In this document: in pieces, positions 12,811-26,300 of the stretch
How positions within the stretch are numbered: position 1 is the first letter of the stretch
How the letters are laid out: each line of letters opens with the position of its first letter
Assembly (NCBI GenBank): GCA_036924085.1
Contig: JAVGWX010000003.1
Span: 115,540,764-115,604,763, forward strand
Origin: Ariolimax columbianus
Taxonomy: Eukaryota > Mollusca > Gastropoda > Stylommatophora > Arionidae
DNA: 64,000 nucleotides
Reading direction: 5' to 3'
The notes under the pieces: generated by a model
The model's database searches: none
Seen by the model: only the letters and a program-made list of their open reading frames with translations
What the model was told of the DNA's origin: nothing
Program-made: the position numbers and the translations under genes

Positions 12811-13224
12811 TATTTTATATAAAATAAAATTAAATAGTATTATAAATACAATATTACAAGTATATAAAGTAGTATTGAATATAGTAACAATATACATAAA
12901 ATAGTCAAAATAAATCAGAATACATACCTGATACCAAGTGATTATCAATAAATATCGTCATCATTTGAGTGATCAGTTCTAAGACTGGTGGTAATGTACC
13001 GTTAATCAAATCAAGAAATGAGTCAAATGTATTTTAATCATGTCTCAAATTCTCAGTTTGACCTTATCTCCTGTAGTCTGCAGCTCATGTCTCAGGCAAT
13101 CGCTAGCTTCACCAATTAGGCAGTACTCTCACTAAAGAAGCGAACATCGACAGTGAGGTCAATAACAGGATTGCTAAGACGAGCTCTGTGTTTGAGAGAC
13201 TCCAAGCAAACGTCTGGAACTGAC

Positions 13225-13840
13225 AAGATAAAAATGTATTGTGCTATATCCACTTTGCTGCATGCATGTGAGACGTACAGTGTATAGGCTAGCAGACAGC
13301 TCAATTGTTTTCACTTGAGCGGTTTTCAAAGGCTGAGAATCAGGTAGCAGGACAAAGGGCCAACTCTTAAATTTAAGCAATACTAACATGTTGACATATT
13401 GATAATCCATACACTTCTGAAATTGGCTCAGATATGATGGACAGGACATGTTGTTTGCTTGCCAGATAAGCGCATCCCCCAAAGCAGCTGTTATATGATG
13501 AGCAAAACAGACAGACACTCCCTAGAGCAGAAGAAATGCTAGTGTCTCCTTGAAAGTGTCTCTGAAATGCTTCAATATTGATATCACCTTCTGGGATATG
13601 CTTGCAAATGACTGTACCACCTGGTGAGCTAGAATCACTGAAGGTGCTCATATCGCAGAGAGTACAGCCATCATAGAGACTCAGCGAAAGCGTGCTGCCT
13701 GAAAAAACAAAACAATACTCTCAACATTTCCACAGCTGGCTCCCTGCATGTGTGCCCTAAATGTGACAATGTGTGCTGTTTCAGGATTAGCCTTTACAGC
13801 CACCAGAGAACACATTTCGCAACAATAGCCTGATGCTGTG
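13225..13840 (+). mobile_element. Non-LTR retrotransposon 3' end with zinc-finger tail
   Basis: The + strand, in several frames, gives LSTLLHACETYSVYR, IHTLLKLAQI then WTGHVVCLPDKRIP, LKCFNIDITFWDMLANDCTTW and, at about 13750-13815, CPKCDNVCCFRISLYSHQRTH, a C2H2 finger. This order ([29 protein letters not shown], finger) is typical of one endonuclease-RT family common in molluscs. The open - strand frames here are shadows. Confidence 0.78.
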
Positions 13841-14394
13841 GCTATCTTTGCTTGCTATAAGCAACTATTATCATTATCCCATGTAACACGCTTCATTTCA
13901 GCATAGGTTCATAGATCATACTTTAATGTCTCTGCATGCCTGAGATGTAAAAGTAAGTCTAGGTTGCCCACTTCCTCTTTTTCCTTGGATCTTGCCCTCT
14001 ATTGTCTTCTGTAGAAGACTTTCATGTCACATATTGTGTCTCAGCCAACTCAATCTTCGTTTCTGTAGCATTTCCAATATTTGTCTTTATGCGCCTACCA
14101 CAGTGAGGACATTGCCTTTCAGTATTCACCCCATTGGATCTACTTTCTGTCCAACTCACTTGTTCTATGATTAGCACCACATTTAAAACGTAAATAGCAG
14201 ATACTGGTACTAGATAATTAGTAAATATTTATATAAACATTTAAAAAAATACTGTCTTTGTAAAGCATCATGTCATTGATACCAAATTAGTACACAGCAA
14301 CATATTTCTGTTTACAAAAAAAATAAAGATTCACAGGTTTTAATATTTACAGAATAACTGAAACTGCACAAGGCAATACGACCCTGTCAACAAT

Positions 14395-14520
14395 ATGGCC
14401 TTGGGTGAGGATGTGAAGAGATTTAAGCTGAGGGAGGAGAAACATGCAGTTGTTGAAATAGATCTGATGGCATGGTCACCAACAATGGATCTTTTAGCTC
14501 TTGCTAATATAAATGGCGAG
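14395..14520 (+). CDS. ANAPC4: ANAPC4 exon 1 (start codon)
   Basis: Encodes residues 1-42, phase 0 at the end. The peptide contains [18 protein letters not shown], which matches the start of the APC4 WD40 domain. The donor is GAG|gtaaatg. An in-frame TGA at 14359 supports this ATG. A possible acceptor (tttacag) ends at 14352, so a separate upstream untranslated exon is possible but was not located. Confidence 0.93.
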
Positions 14521-17500
14521 GTAAATGTTAAATTTTGCTCAAAATCACTTTCCAAAATCTCTGGAAATAATTGATATCACATTAGGGAATGTGCAGTTTG
14601 ATTCTATTGCTCATCTGAATCATTAAGAAATGGTCCAAAATAAGTGTGTACTACAGTGAAGGCGTTTTGTTATTAGGAGTCATTCACATATATCTTCCTG
14701 TAATTTTAGTAATTTTTGTTTTACCCCTCCCCCTTGTTACACTTCATCACACACATCAAACACTCTACCCCATTTTCATCAATTTGATGTCACAAATATC
14801 TTTCCTCCTCCTTCTGAAAAAAGTAGGAAGAAAAAACGTTTTGTAAACAATGACAAGTAAATGTAATGTTAATTAGGATCTATTAAGAATCAGCTTCACA
14901 GCACTACAGGCAGTCTCCCATAGCGAATGGCAGGGAGTGTGGATACTAATAGTTCCATAATGGTTCCAACAACCCACTGGTTGTACTTACTCCTCTTCTC
15001 TCACACACATTCATCCCTGCTTGATCCACAATTGTTTTCAAAATTCTGCTGTCTGGGAATCTGCAGTTCATCAATTAGTGTCAACGTCTAATTGATGGTC
15101 AATGATCAGTCACATAATTTCACTTCTTTCCATATTCAAAGTCTCCGCTGTGTATTTTTTTAGACTTGGATGTCAGCTCGTTTCATGAACCCCTCATGAT
15201 CACAACAGTAGATCCACACAAGCTCCTGAAGGTTTGAAGCCTCTAGGTCCAAAGCCAACTCTTTTGTACGTTCTAAAGCAAGAATTGTGTCTCTTATACA
15301 ATGTCCACCCTTGCTAAGATGTATTAGATAGCAACCTCAGAGTTCGTCAAAGCCTTGATCTCCATCATGCTGAAAATTGTTGTCATATATGTGCCACACC
15401 GCTCAACTGGACCATACCTCTCAACCTAGCAGAAAAACCCCGTCATGATTTCTCATCACGCAGCATCGATTCATTTCATTTGTATATACGACTGTTCAAC
15501 CTCAAGCTATGGCTTTTCCATTGCACTACTTTGTGCATTCCCTGTTAAAGTGATGATGACTCAGATGTAGTCTATTTCATTGCCAGTGTGAATCCATGAA
15601 GCCCAGATATGCATAACATCTTCATAATTGTGTTACACTTGTATGCTTATGGCCAGCCAGTAAATATTCCTTAATTTTGAATACCTTCCATCACTTCACA
15701 CTGTGAACCTGACAGTGTGAGATATCTAACTCATTAATGGCTGCTATAGCTGACACTGGTAGCAGATAAGAACATTAATAATGTGGTATAGTAACAATAC
15801 TTTAAACTGGAAGATTTAAATAATATTGCTTGTATGATGTTACATTTCTTCAACTCCACTCTACCCATCATCACACTTTGTTATAAAATTATGTAAATTC
15901 AGAGACCAGTAAATAAACATATTTTTAGGGAGAACAATTGCAAAGACAAGTAGATTATAAGCATATACAAATATGTACACTAGGGATGTCCAGTTGACCC
16001 AATGCCCTAAAACATGTCTTTCTTTGCAGCAAGGAGCGGCCATCACCTGGAAGTCTGTAGTTTGAATCTGGATCATTTATCTCATTACATTTTTTTTCCA
16101 GATGTCTGATGTATATGTTTTCAGAGTGTGTATAATAATAAAGACTGAGACTATGATCGATGAGGGAATGCAAACCCGGTACTAAAAAATGCTTGCTGAA
16201 GTCAGATGTGTTGGACCGAAAGGTGCAAATGTCGCAGTCAAGCTGTAAACTACGACACAACGCATTCCGTTCTCTGGACTACATTCTGCTACTTAAGACC
16301 TTTCAGTGTTTGGTAGTGGAAGATTGAGAATGAACGAAGCCAAGCCAAGCCAAATTGCACCAATTTTGTAACACTCTAGAGTGCTTATTTTAACTAAGAG
16401 GAGGCTAATAAATGGGCAGTTCATTGCTACATTTTGTTATCAATGTAAATCTAGGTCCTACCAGATGCACATAGAAGTAAGATACAGAGCTGTGAGATAC
16501 ACTATGTGAGAAGTACAACTCGAAAGACAATCCATGATCTAATCATCAACACTACGCTGAAGCAGATTGTTGGGACAAAGCCAGTTAGTGTCTACATTGT
16601 CACCAAAAAAGCAAGTGGTTTAGTCATTTAGTCAGAATACATTATGACTAGCCTGTAAATAAAGCATATCATATGCAGATCTGGGGACGGCGTGGATAAG
16701 TGGCACGGCTCACAATCCGAAGGTGCTGGGTTCGATCCCCATCACAGCACCAGCCGTTACCCCGGGGAAGCAAACCCTTAGAAAATGCAGGAGGAAGCAG
16801 ACCCTTACATAAATGCATGCTGAAGTCGGATGCATTGGGCCGATAGGCGCAAAATAAAAACCACAGTGCAACGCACACCGCCTTGGGGATTAGAGAAATA
16901 AGGCGAACGCCAAAAAAAAAAAAAAAAAAAAAAAATATGCAGATCTCCAGTCCGTGTGCAAGGGACCGACTTCTGCCTATGTGAATTAAGGGTGACCGTG
17001 ACACACTCAGGAAGATATGACAGCACAAGTCTCTCACCTGGCGATAACATGAAATCTACGCTTTCTTCCTCTTTGTGACACCTCATGGCAAGGGTAGTAA
17101 GACAGAAGAAGAAGAAATATAATATACTTGTCTTTTTTATTGTTGTAGTTACAAATTTGTTTAAAAACTGAACATACAGGATTTGGGAGGAGCAGATGAC
17201 TAGTAAATTATCAAAAGTAGTCAATGGAAATAAATTATAGTAGCAGTAAGGAACAATATTTGCATAGAACACCGAAGAAGAAAATGAATGAACAAGAACA
17301 ATATTTCATTTCTGTGATGACTATGCTTTATTCATATTTTTACTTCTCTTTCCACATATAAGGTACTTGTCAATAGACTTTCTTGGCAAAGAGTGTGGTC
17401 TCTAGCTCCACCTTCAGAAGGGGACAAAGTATGTGGGCTTGCATGGAGACCCGATGGAAAAGGTAAACAGGAAGCTATAAATTTAGAAGTATTTACGGGT

Positions 17501-20103
17501 AAAGATTTCAGGTTGAAACTACCAGCAACAAATATGTTTTGTGTATAAAATACATAGTTGTCAAGTAACTACAGTTTTATATATTTCTAAGGGTTGAAGA
17601 CGCAGATGGGAATGAACTGGCTGCTTGATTCAGGGTCTGCGAATAAAAGTCAAGAACAACCCTATTATGCCTTCATGTAGCAGCCCTGGAAACAGACGGC
17701 ACCCGTGCAACTTGTCTGATGGAATAGGGATTAAATAGAGAAGGCAAACATGGTCCCGAAAATGCTATGTTGAAACTAAATGGTGCAGATATCACACTCT
17801 CACTCCAAACTTTGACACAACGCCACAAAATGTCATGTTCAGGACAAACGAAGAAGAAGATATATTTTTCTACATTTTGACCGCAGATACATATAAATTA
17901 TTTTTAAGTGAGTGACTTTCAATTAAATATGATCTTTACGGAAAACATATTGAGTATGGATTGATAGCATAGAAATGAATGTAAAAACATAGCTGTGGAT
18001 TGTAAACTGCAAGTAGATCATTATACAAATATGAAATGGAAACATATCTTGTTTTCAGCTTGTAATGCTGTTGAAGGATACAGTAACAAACATTTTATAA
18101 AAGAAATAGATTGTGCTTAATTATCAACAAATTAATATCAACAGTGAGAATTGATAACAGTACTCTAAGAACTAAATACTGCTGTACCAAATTGCATCTT
18201 ATTTTTTATATAAACGTGAGAGCATGCCAAGCCACTCAGTCATTATAATATGCTGTAATTAACCTAAGACCTATTTATACCCCAGCTAGTCATTATGGAA
18301 GGCTGCGCGGCCAAGGGTGAAGTGTTCGTTTCACAATCCCGACGCACCCGATTTGAATCCCACTCGTGTCCAGTCTGGCAGACATAGGTTTTTTTCCGCT
18401 CCTCCGCGTACGGAAAGTAATGGCAACCTACCGTGCTTCGCATTTTCCAAGAAACTTTCAACGGCCAATTAGGTTGGCAATTAGGAAGGAGTGGCATAGG
18501 CAGACCAAGGAATACATGGAGATGAGATCTGGAGACGGAAGTAAAGTAAACAGGAAAAAGCTGGAAGGAAGTGGAACAGATTGCACAGGGCAGAGCTGCT
18601 TGGCGAGGGTTGGTTGGTGGCCTATGCACCCCTGGGTGATAGAAGGCAAAAGAGAGATACCCTGAAGTAAGTAGCCAGCTAAAAGTCGCTGGCTACTGTC
18701 AACTCATTTAATGCTACATCTTTGACCCACTTCCTATTCTGACCATTGCTTTGTTGTTCTTGATACAGTATTTTGTTCAGTTAAATCAGATGCTTTGGTA
18801 GCCCTATATTTCCTATTGCACAGTCAAAAGCTTTGATGAACTTTATGAAGCAAGTTGGTAATTTGATATTGTACTTGCTGCACTTTTTGATAATATTTTA
18901 CATGTTAAGAATGTGATCTTTTGTGCCTCTGCTATGTCTAAATCCTATCTGTGCTTCATTTACTTCCTCACCGATTGTGTTTTCATGATGATATGTAGGA
19001 GAATTTTGCTAGGATGACTTATTGGAGCATTGTTTCTGTAGCTAGTGCATTACTTGAGATCACTATTCTCTTGGCCAAGATGGTATTCAATAACATGCGA
19101 CACATACTGATATCTAAACAGATGAATCAGAATTTGAAAATGAGAATTGTCAGGTGTTATGTATACTCGTCACTACTTTATGACGCAGAAACACGGGCAA
19201 TGAATAACAAGTTAGAAAATAGTTGAAGCCTTCGAAATGTGGGTCTATAGAAGATTGGGTCACATTTCTTAGAAAGAGAAGAAAACAAATTTGGAGGTAT
19301 TGGAAAAGCTGGGGGAGAAAAGAGAATTAATGACAGAAATCAGGGTTAGAAAGTGACCTTATTTTGGTCATATAACAAGACATACCTCCTTGTTGAAGAC
19401 TATAATGGAGGGTAGGGTGGAAGGCAGTCGTTCAAGAGGCAGACAATGCTTCAAGTGGGTCGATAACATCAGGAGATGGACTGGAAAAAGCTTCTCATAT
19501 TGCACAATTACGACAAGAGATAGAGTACACTGGAGATCCATTGCAGCCGACCTTCGATGCAGAGATGACACCTGAACTGAACTTAACTTAAACACTGACA
19601 TAAGTGCATAAACGTTGCAGGAGATTATATTGAAAAATAAATGCCATTTTGACTACTTGAAAACGAAATTCTTTTTCTTACAAAAGAAAAAGTCGTGGTT
19701 TGACTTGAACGTCCATCGTAGCTATTTTGGTTTTCTATTTCCATCCAGAAAGTTCACAAATTAACAGACGAGTTAAAGTTAATAGCAGATACCAAAATGA
19801 GAAACAAACAGATGTTTTTGACATGTGAAGAGATAAAATTGTTGACAAAAGTTGTAGTTGAAAAGAGTGAGTGCAAAAATTTACAAAAGAGCAACAAGGC
19901 TGAAAGTAATAAGAAAGGATCAAGATATGAAACGACTAATAATCTAACAGGGTACCCTCATAGCAAGGTGTAGAAAGTGTTTAAGGTCCTTGAGAGCTAT
20001 CATTCAATGTGAAGACAGCACTTTAAGTCAATCTGAATAGTAGTCTCATTTGTTGAAAGCAGCTAATTTCATGTGAGCATCTGTCCTTCACAAGTGAAAG
20101 CAA

Positions 20104-20199
<96 letters not shown>

Positions 20200-23100
20200 T
20201 GCGTCCTGATTTACCTCCAGTCGTCTTGATCTATGTCTTGCCACTGGTCCAAGGTTGCTCGGGACCAGAGAGTGAGGTTGATGACCAACGCAGTTCCTTC
20301 CTTAGTATAATCCAAATACAGTACATGTTACATCATCTAGCATAATCCAGATAAAACCGCCATATATTTATATATATATATGATAATCTAATCTGAGTGG
20401 TTTTTTTTTCACAGTGATTGCTGTAGGGTACTCATCTGGGGTTGTCAGAATATGTGATGTAGAAAAGGGTGACCTTGTTCATGTCGGCGATGTGAGAGGA
20501 CATGTCACATCATTAGAATGGCTGGAGCAGTCAAAGCACATGAAACAAAATTCAGATCGTTATGCAGATGATAACTCCTCAGATTATCTACCTGTATCAC
20601 AGCAGCTCAACTCCTTGTAAGTTTATTTCAAAATCTGGGCACACTTATACTATGTTATGTTAGTTTGCCATATTGCTTTTGCTTTGCTGTTGTGAGCTTA
20701 TTAATTCTAGCTCCTGGACAATAGGCAGAGAAAGTTATATAACCAATGTTGTCTTTCAAGAAGAAGTATTAGTGAATTCAGTGTACAAGATCTCAACTTT
20801 TTGTAAGGTTAACTGGCCAGTACCCTACCATGCTAACCTTGCCTTCTTTAAGTCCAATAGTTAGGCACCAATTTACAGCTGGATAGAAGACAGACTAGCA
20901 AAACTAGGAGCATGTATGGTTCAAATAAATACTTCAGAAAGCACAAATACTACAAAACAATTTTAATAGGAATTTTAATGATTGAACCGATGGACAAACA
21001 AGTCTACTTTATAGAAATGACAACACTAAAACAAAAAAAACAACATCAACAAACTACAATTCAGGCAACATAGCAAAGTCTTCCAACTTAGGACAGAGCA
21101 CATGAGAATTAACAAATAAATAAACAAGTTAGACCCTGCACATGAACTTGACTGTAGTAATTACACCCACCCGTATGAGACAGTACAACATGTGCTGTTC
21201 GCTTACCCAGAACTCACCACATAAAGAGAATGTTATTGTTGGGAACCCAAACAATCATTAACACCCTATACAACTCAACTCACCAGCTACAAGACATCTA
21301 TACATTTTTCAACTTGGCATTGACTGCAAACAGCTCAGCAAACATAGTTAATCAACAACAACATATGGGTTGGCTCTAGCTGGTCACTTACCTGGTGGGG
21401 CGGCCAGTTTTCTTCCTTTTCCTTGCCTTCCATAACTCTGTAGATTCAGTTAGCTGCAGTAACATAACATGGCTAGTCACTTACCTGGTCAGGTGGCCAT
21501 AGGCAGTGGATGACCTATGATTCAAATAGGACGAACAGAAGGCAGGGAGAAGTACCCAAGTTCCACAGTAAGAGACATGTCACTTGGTTCATTCTGAGAT
21601 TCACAACGAAATCACAAAAAATCTAAACTTATTTTAGGGCTCACAATAGTTTATTGAACAAATACATTAATATTTTGCTACTTATTGCATGTTAAATTCA
21701 CAGATGTAATAGGACAAAACCGTGAACATAGTTAGTTTTAAGACAGGTTGTAATTGTTAAATAATTTGTGTACTCTTTATTCTTCCCACAGATACAGTGA
21801 AAGTTCTGTATCAAAAGATCAATCGTAAGTTTTATGTGTTAACACATGACCTGAAGAGAACTCTCTACATATAAGAATGCATGTTTCCAGACAAATTGAA
21901 AACTTTTTTTTTGTTGTCCTTCTGCTCTTGCCTGGTGGCATCGGAGAGAGGAGGAATGTGCAGAATTCTGGTTTAAGAGAGGCTTGTACTGTCAATATGT
22001 TGAACTTTTGCAGTGTTTCTTTGATGCTCTCTATCCATTGTCGCTGGGGTTGACCTCATGCTCGTGGTCCTGAAACCTCCATGTAGTATGATTTCGCTGC
22101 AGGTTGATCATACTGCATCATTGTCAGATGACCAAACCACTTTTTTTTGTGTGTCAATAAAGTAGCTAACCCCAGTAGTTCCCCCCAGATTTTTTCCACC
22201 ATATATTTATATATATATATTTATGACATTGTTTGTGCCTTTGCAGTCAATAAATCCTTGCCGTGTTTGTGTCTTTGCTGTCAGCAAATTTGCGTTGTTT
22301 ATCTACAATATAGAAATTTGTTCTGCTTCTCTTTTCTTGCGATAATTCTTAGTATCATTTTGGTCATGTGGCTCATCAGGCTATTGGTGCAATAGTCTTC
22401 AAATTCAATGGTTCTTGGCTTATTTGACAGGGATTTGTATATAGATTTTGTTAGATCACTGGGGAATACCTGGATTAGATGAAACGTACTGATCAATACT
22501 CTCACCTATTGTCCATGTCGCAAACATGGAAACAGGCAATGTCACAGCAGTCTGACCAATGAGGTGGGGATTGATAGTGTGATCTGCATAGTGGTGAGCT
22601 TACTGAGTAGCTTAGCATTGCACTACGGACAGGAGGACCAAGGCGTCCTTCTCAAGCATGCCTTTGAATGTAAGAAGAACCACTGTAATACACCAGAAAA
22701 AAAACTTTGTTAAGAATTTATTTAACTCAGTATGGATAGTTTCTAACAAAATTAGATCATTTGGCACACTCGTAAATGCTATTTATTGTTTTTGATCATT
22801 TCATTTAAGAGAAATCTTGAACCTTTATCTCCAGTCAAAGACTCGTCTATACCCTGAATATATCACAACACAATTTGTATAATGATCTCTAAATACTTTA
22901 TTACATGTTAACAAACTATGAGCGATTCACAATTTCAATCCAAATGTTGTAAAATACTTTAATTCCTCATCTCTCTTCTATGTTTTTGTGAATGTGATAC
23001 TCTGAAATATATTCATACAAATTGGTAAGATCAATTATTTTGTGCTTGAGTGAATGAATTAAAAAAAATATGCAAATATGCAAATTTTTCTTGACCTTTT

Positions 23101-26100
23101 TCCAAGTTTTTAAACAAATATGTTCTACTACCTGGCACAGGAAAATAAAATTAATTTCTGTTATCCGGAGAATAGGAAAAGTCAAGTAAACATTTTCTAA
23201 GTGTCTATATGACCATCCATTTCCATAATTTTTTATTTTTTCAGTTTTGTAAATCTAGAACACATTCAGAGTTTGTAAAATTTATTGTTTTCAAATTAAA
23301 AACTGAACTATATTTAATAATTTTGCAGGGGCCTTGAGGCATATGAACGTTTCAGATCTCTCACAGCTCAGAAAGAGTAAGTGCCCATGTTGGAGTTAAA
23401 TCCTCATTATCTTATGTTGTCATGAACCACATAAATGATTTTGTTTCTTGTTAGATGATGATCTATGATTTTTTTGGCATGTGAAATATTTAGCTTTTTT
23501 TTCCCCCCATAACAGCTTATCATGGTGTTCCTTATTTTGTGTCTTCAATTCTTAATTCACCACTTTGACCTGTTTTTATCATCTTTTCAGTTATATTTTT
23601 TATAATTGCTCTCTTCTCAATGGGGAAGGGAGACTTATGTCTGGTCAGACAAAACATACTGATCAGACATGTTAGTCAGGGTCAGGCAAAATATACTGGA
23701 CAAGACCCTCATTTTCACTTCCTTGTAGACCTTCTGGAAATGGGGTGTTTTTATGGCAGCATGGCTAACACGGTGAGGGATCAACGTGCTCCCTGTAGTA
23801 GTGAGCGACACGCAGATGAAGTCAAGCATAACACAACCGCCTGGAGGACTCCGGTCCACCTTCATAAGCACGCTCGTGATGTGAGGAAAGCTACGACAAC
23901 CTGCCACTTAACTCCTTTTCAGGGCACACAAAAGAGTAACTATACTCATTGTGGGCATTCAACAAAAACAGCAATCTCTCTCAAGTATTATAGTAATTTT
24001 TTGAATAACAGGGTATAATATCTTATGAAAATATAGTTTGTGCCACTTTTGGATGAGAAAGGGATGTGACAGTCAATGTAAAGCACACTATCTTTTAATT
24101 CATTTGAATTTTGTTTATAGTCGGTGAAAATCTTACAAAATTAGAAGCAAATTATTTTGAGTGACCTGGAATGGAAGACACCTAATAAATGAAGAACACA
24201 GGATATGAACTTGTAGATAAAATAAATCTGGTGGAACTAGATTTGTCAAGTTCTATGCATGAGCGAGACGGGGGACAACAAAACAGGAAACAGAATGGAT
24301 GCCACTTGGACATGAACGCAATTGTCGGTTCAAGAGCATGGGGTGGCAAAACTTTAATACAAAACAAAAAAAATGCAGAAGTGCAATAAATTCAAAATAA
24401 ATCTAAGGAGAAGTAGAAAAGCAGTAAAGTCAAAATAGAAGTGAACAGAAGAAGTGCAATTAACTCAAAATAGAACTCTAGAGAAACAGTTTTTTAAACT
24501 CAAAATATAAGTGGAAAGAAAAAGTGCAATCAGCTCAGAATAGAACCATAGAGAAATAGAAGTGCAATATAAAGTAAAAATATAAGGAGAATAAATAAGT
24601 TTTGAATTTCAAATAGTATGGTTGTAGTTTACAGCATTAATAGTCTAAATCAGATACATTATTTTATAGCAGGACATTTTTTGTGGTTGTCAAATATTTA
24701 AATGAATGTTTGAATAAACTCTTCTTTTTCTAATAATTTTAATACCAGGCTGAATTTACTGATTGTTGGGACAGATTTGTGTGAAGTGAACATTTTCTCT
24801 TATGGAGCCTTCCCCACCTGTGTCATTGATCTGTCCTCTGGGAATGTTGCAGGGGTTAGTCATGATTATCATATGTTATTAACAGTGTTATCTTCACAAT
24901 CTATGTTTATCTTATTATCTAGATAATTTAAGATACAATACAATACAATATCCTCGACTTCAGTCCGGCGGGTGTTCCGTATGCGAGGTAGCCAACAATG
25001 TCTTGTATGCAGTCCGATTTTTTACTGTGGCGTACCATTTCGGACCTAGGTCTCTCTGCAGATCATCTCGCCATCGTTTGGGTGGGTGGCCATGTGGTCA
25101 TGTATAATCATATGGCCACTAAAACGTTGTTCTGAGTGTTCGTCTGTTATCTGGCATGCGCACCACGTGGCTAGCCCAGTGGTATTTGCGAGACAACGCA
25201 GCTTCCACAACGTCTTGAAATAGAGTGTGTTCTCATATTTGTTTATTGTGGATTCGATCTCTATTGAGATCCCGAAGACGCGTCTTTCCATCGCTCGCTT
25301 GGGTAACTCGTCTCTCTACATCCGCTTTGCGTAGATTCCATACTTTACATCCGTAGATTAGGGCTGGTATGACCGCAGAATTGAAAAGGTGCACCCTTTT
25401 TTTTTTTTTCCCCTTATTTTTCTAATCCCAAAGGCGGTGTGCGTTGCACTGTAGTTTGTATTTTGCGCCTGTCGGCCCAGTGCATCCGACTTCAGCATGC
25501 ATTTTATGTAAGGGTCTGCTTCCTCCTGCATTTTCTAAGGGCTTGCTTCCCCGGGGTAACGGCCGGTGCTGTGGTGGGGATTGAACCCAGCACCTTCGGC
25601 TTGTGAGCCGTGCCACTTAACCACTAGGCCATGCCGTTCCCTCAGGTGCGCACTTGCGATGGTGTCTTTCAGCTGCAGGAGTATAGACTTTATGGTATTG
25701 AAGCTAGACCAGGCTACAGCTATTCGTCTTGAGATTTCTCGATCTAAGGTATGGGTGGCATTTATTTCTTTCCTCAAGTATGTGTAGGAGCTGACATCTC
25801 CGATAGGCTCATTTTTCAGCTTGATCTTGAATCTGCGACAGTAAGGGTTTCGGCGACAATGCGTTTTTTTGTTGTTCATCCGTAGTCCGACACCTCTTAT
25901 GACCTCATCTAGTTCGTTCAGGGAGCGTTGTGCCACCTCGGTGATATGGCTGATGAGCACAATATCATCGACAAAGCGAAGGTTGTTGAGCCTTTCCCCG
26001 TCTATGTCTTTATCATCTTTCGGCTCAACTCAGCTGTTGGAAAATGTCCTCAGTGCCGTTGTGAAAAGCTTTGAACAAATTGTGTCAATTCCTTTATCGA

Positions 26101-26251
26101 GCACTGGATGCGAGACAGTCAAGCCACCAAGAGCATAGCCCCAGATTTTCGAGGGTCTAATTCCAGCACCCGTTCCATATTGGACCCAACGAAAGTGCTC
26201 TCGGCCTGTCAATCATTTCAGTGTTGGCCGTGTTGAGTCAAATTAAGCCGC

Positions 26252-26300
<49 letters not shown>

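Noticed and set aside
13174..13651. Minus-strand frames of 92 and 114 codons that look like a secreted Cys-rich protein
   Set aside because: They are antisense to a LINE 3' end on the + strand that is recognisable by its zinc finger and AQI-WTGHV motif.
20073..20345. Frame with a long IYIYIY stretch like a membrane segment
   Set aside because: It is the translated TA microsatellite. The same applies to 52659-52934 and 55288-55556.
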